From: JBOFEH01 sp051650265 | Lineage (GTDB): Bacteria > Bacillota > Clostridia > Lachnospirales > Cellulosilyticaceae | DNA: 7,780 nt | Reading direction: 5' to 3' | Assembly (NCBI GenBank): GCA_051650265.1 | Contig: JBOFIR010000046.1 | Span: 1 to 7,780 of the forward strand | Part shown: piece after piece, positions 5,909 to 7,780 of the stretch | Position numbering within the stretch: position 1 is the first letter of the stretch | Layout of the letters: every line of letters starts with the position of its first letter | Position numbers and translations under genes: made by a program | The notes under the pieces: model-generated | What the model was told of the DNA's origin: nothing | What the model saw: only the letters and a program-made list of their open reading frames with translations | Databases searched by the model: none

Positions 5909-6730
5909 GTGAAGAAACACCATATGATTGCATTGGTACTACTGAGCCTTTTAGGCATTTATCTTTTAGGCAGTAGGCTGGTTGCCGATGCAAACTTTTA
6001 TATACCAGAAAATTATCAAGATATTAACGCCCTTCTTGATCAGCCTACGAGAACCGATGCTGACTATGAAACAATTTATCTTCAGACAGGTATTGCCACG
6101 CCGATGATTCAGATTCTTGAAAAAGAACCTGATTTTAAAGCGCGTATGCTCACCTATCAAAAAAACTATTTTAAGAAAACCAATGTGGTAAAGACAAATA
6201 TGAATATTCTTACCCGCGTAGATCAAATCCACAATGATGACGGACAGTGGATCTCTGGCTTTGACTTAGCACCTTATGAGAACGGCTATATTTTTCTCTC
6301 AAAATCCACTTATACAGCCAATTGGCGGCATGGGCATGCGGGGCTTGTGGTAGATGCTAAACGCGGCGTGCTCCTAGAATCTCTAGAACCCTTTACCACA
6401 AGTACCCTCCAAAATGCAAGTAAATGGACGTACTATCCTACATTCAAAATGATGCGCCTTAAAGATGTTCCTCAAAAAGTCGGTGAAGAGATTGCAGCCT
6501 ATGCACTTAGTAATCTTCAAGACCTCCCTTACAATATCTTAGCGATGAAGAATTTTCATAAAGCACCGCAGAGCACACATTGCTCACATATTGTTTGGCA
6601 AGCCTTCATTCCCTTTGGCTACGACCTTGATAGTAGCCGTGGCATCTTTATCTCTCCCGAAGATATCGCAAATAGCCCACTCTTAGAGACACTCCAAGTG
6701 TTCGGCTTCGATCCTAGGGGAGGCTGGTAA
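5909..6730 (+). CDS. Exported papain-like cysteine hydrolase, YiiX/YycO type (permuted NlpC/P60 fold)
   Basis: A 273-residue protein of the permuted papain-like group, whose members hydrolyse amide or ester bonds in peptidoglycan, lipids or proteins. In this group the catalytic His precedes the Cys. Here HGHAGLVVD carries His143 (His141 is the alternative), LLES carries Glu157, and STHCSHIVWQAF carries Cys225. The tail ISPEDIANSPLL (248-259) matches the P-D-(I/L)-x-x-S motif common near the C-terminus of this family. The N-terminus has MKKHH then a hydrophobic segment at 7-21, so the enzyme is secreted or anchored outside the membrane; ADA at 26-28 could be a cleavage site. The region 30-115, before the catalytic core, is unassigned. 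The start is GTG with AAGGAG 9 bases upstream. The next gene begins 2 bases after the stop, which indicates a joint job at the cell surface. The substrate is unknown. Confidence 0.75.
   Translation: MKKHHMIALVLLSLLGIYLLGSRLVADANFYIPENYQDINALLDQPTRTDADYETIYLQTGIATPMIQILEKEPDFKARMLTYQKNYFKKTNVVKTNMNILTRVDQIHNDDGQWISGFDLAPYENGYIFLSKSTYTANWRHGHAGLVVDAKRGVLLESLEPFTTSTLQNASKWTYYPTFKMMRLKDVPQKVGEEIAAYALSNLQDLPYNILAMKNFHKAPQSTHCSHIVWQAFIPFGYDLDSSRGIFISPEDIANSPLLETLQVFGFDPRGGW
6717..6723 (+). promoter_or_regulatory. Ribosome binding site of the downstream exported protein
   Basis: GGGGAGG lies 9 bases before the ATG at 6733 and inside the last codons of the papain-like enzyme gene. The second gene therefore has its own strong site within the same transcript. 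Confidence 0.8.
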
Positions 6731-6732
6731 AT

Positions 6733-7780
6733 ATGAAGCGTTTTCTTACTTTTTTAGGATGTACTTTTGTTTTATTAATCGCTGCGCTCAGTCTATTGTC
6801 TTGGAACAAAAAAGTACCTGTTGCTACCACTGTGGTAGGACAGGCGCTTTTAGATTCGCCATTTGTCCTTCACTATAGCCAGTTACCACCTCGCACGCCC
6901 ATGTCTTTTTTGACGCAAGAGGGGCAACTCAAGCCTAGTGCCACGGACTATGTCTCACTGACTGACAGTTATCTTCCTAAGTCAACCTATGATGACTTAT
7001 TGGCAACTTCAAAGACCTACTATCAGCTTCAAGGCGGCACGCTCCCACCTTATTTTTATCAAGGGCTCAAGCAAAGCCGCTGGCAGATCATCAGCTTCGT
7101 TGGTGACCTGCGCACACTCTTGATTCAAGATCTTGAGCGAGATCTCATCTATCCCATTACCTTCCGTGACTCGCAGAACCTAGGTGCCATGTATCCCTAT
7201 CATCTTCAAATCACTGACGATACATTATCGATCCTAGGCGGCAAACCCAACAGTGATGATAGTATGCTTTATACAATTGACCTCCCTACAGGCATTGTTC
7301 AGACAGCCTACCTAGTAGCTGATGTCACATCTGCACTCACTACTTCCCACTCTACGCTCCTTGTACCCTATGGCATATTTTTAGAACCCAAGGGCCTGCG
7401 TATCATTGATACACGCACAGGCGAGGCGCATACACTATCCATTCATTTTACACCGCTTGGGATCACATCCTCAGAAGCACAGGTTTTGGTTTACGGCACA
7501 CCCATGGACGGTAAGCTCCCCTATCATTTGATTGATACTTCCTTCCAGACCATTGCCTCTGGTAGCTTGATGCTTCCTTCAGCAGCGCCACGCCTCATTC
7601 AAACTTTTCTAGTGGCTGACACTGTTACTTTCTTCACAGCCGAGACAACTGAAAGTTTTTATCAGAATTACGCCCTTACCTATAACCTTTCATCTGGTGA
7701 GCTCATCCACTGTGTCGGCATCGAATCACCACCCTCACTCATACTAACCGGTGTCTCTCAGACAGCTCCCCTTGTACATT
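6733..7780 (+). CDS. Exported protein with blade-like repeats, function unknown, C-terminus off the right edge
   Basis: The frame is open for 349 residues to the window edge. MKR followed by a hydrophobic segment (about 4-23) indicates a signal peptide or N-terminal anchor, with the rest outside the membrane. I recognise no enzyme motif. From about 157 onward, four segments share a pattern: a buried strand such as LSILGG, then a strand ending in (I/L)-D-x-x-T-G or similar, then another strand. They lie at about 157-189 (LYTIDLPTGIV), 207-236 (LRIIDTRTGEAHTL), 249-277 (YHLIDTSFQTIAS) and 295-327 (ALTYNLSSGELIH). This resembles beta-propeller blades, though weakly conserved, and the fold is my inference. 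Residues 30-140 form a separate Tyr- and Leu-rich region. The start is the ATG 2 bases after the upstream stop with a strong ribosome binding site. Codons look somewhat richer in C than in tgt or aroC, by eye only. Confidence 0.8.
   Translation, partial: MKRFLTFLGCTFVLLIAALSLLSWNKKVPVATTVVGQALLDSPFVLHYSQLPPRTPMSFLTQEGQLKPSATDYVSLTDSYLPKSTYDDLLATSKTYYQLQGGTLPPYFYQGLKQSRWQIISFVGDLRTLLIQDLERDLIYPITFRDSQNLGAMYPYHLQITDDTLSILGGKPNSDDSMLYTIDLPTGIVQTAYLVADVTSALTTSHSTLLVPYGIFLEPKGLRIIDTRTGEAHTLSIHFTPLGITSSEAQVLVYGTPMDGKLPYHLIDTSFQTIASGSLMLPSAAPRLIQTFLVADTVTFFTAETTESFYQNYALTYNLSSGELIHCVGIESPPSLILTGVSQTAPLVH

Overview
The window looks like the chromosome of a low-GC Gram-positive anaerobe of the class Clostridia, probably near the Lachnospirales. 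The signs are AT-rich intergenic DNA, strong Shine-Dalgarno sites (GGAGG, AGGAGG), a tgt-yajC pair, and an oxygen-sensitive glycyl-radical activase. I cannot assign a genus. I see no insertion sequence, phage gene, CRISPR array, tRNA or rRNA.

Layout. Positions 1-763 (minus) hold most of a radical-SAM glycyl-radical-enzyme activase, whose C-terminus lies off the left edge. Positions 895-956 hold a 27-bp perfect inverted repeat that serves as terminator for the operon to its right. Positions 937-3345 (minus) are a three-gene operon read right to left: tgt (queuosine/tRNA modification), yajC (Sec translocon accessory) and a CPBP-family membrane protease whose start codon is one base after the yajC stop. 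At 3346-3500 two good sigma-A-type promoters lie back to back, one for tgt (minus) and one for aroC (plus). Positions 3501-5003 (plus) hold aroC (chorismate synthase) and a small acidic protein I do not recognise. This protein ends in a 4-base tail-to-tail overlap with a Cof-type HAD phosphatase (5000-5773, minus). At 5774-5908 a second divergent promoter pair separates the HAD gene from a rightward operon. That operon encodes an exported or membrane-anchored papain-like (YiiX/YycO-type, permuted NlpC/P60) enzyme, then a second exported protein with blade-like repeats that runs off the right edge.

How the genes relate. Most are housekeeping genes: tRNA modification, secretion, aromatic amino-acid precursor synthesis and phosphate-ester hydrolysis. 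The parts least explained by known biology are the two-gene envelope cassette at 5909-7780, the CPBP protease coupled to yajC, and the small aroC-linked protein. I found no convincing new defence system or large novel element. The strongest candidate for something undescribed is the 5909-7780 pair.
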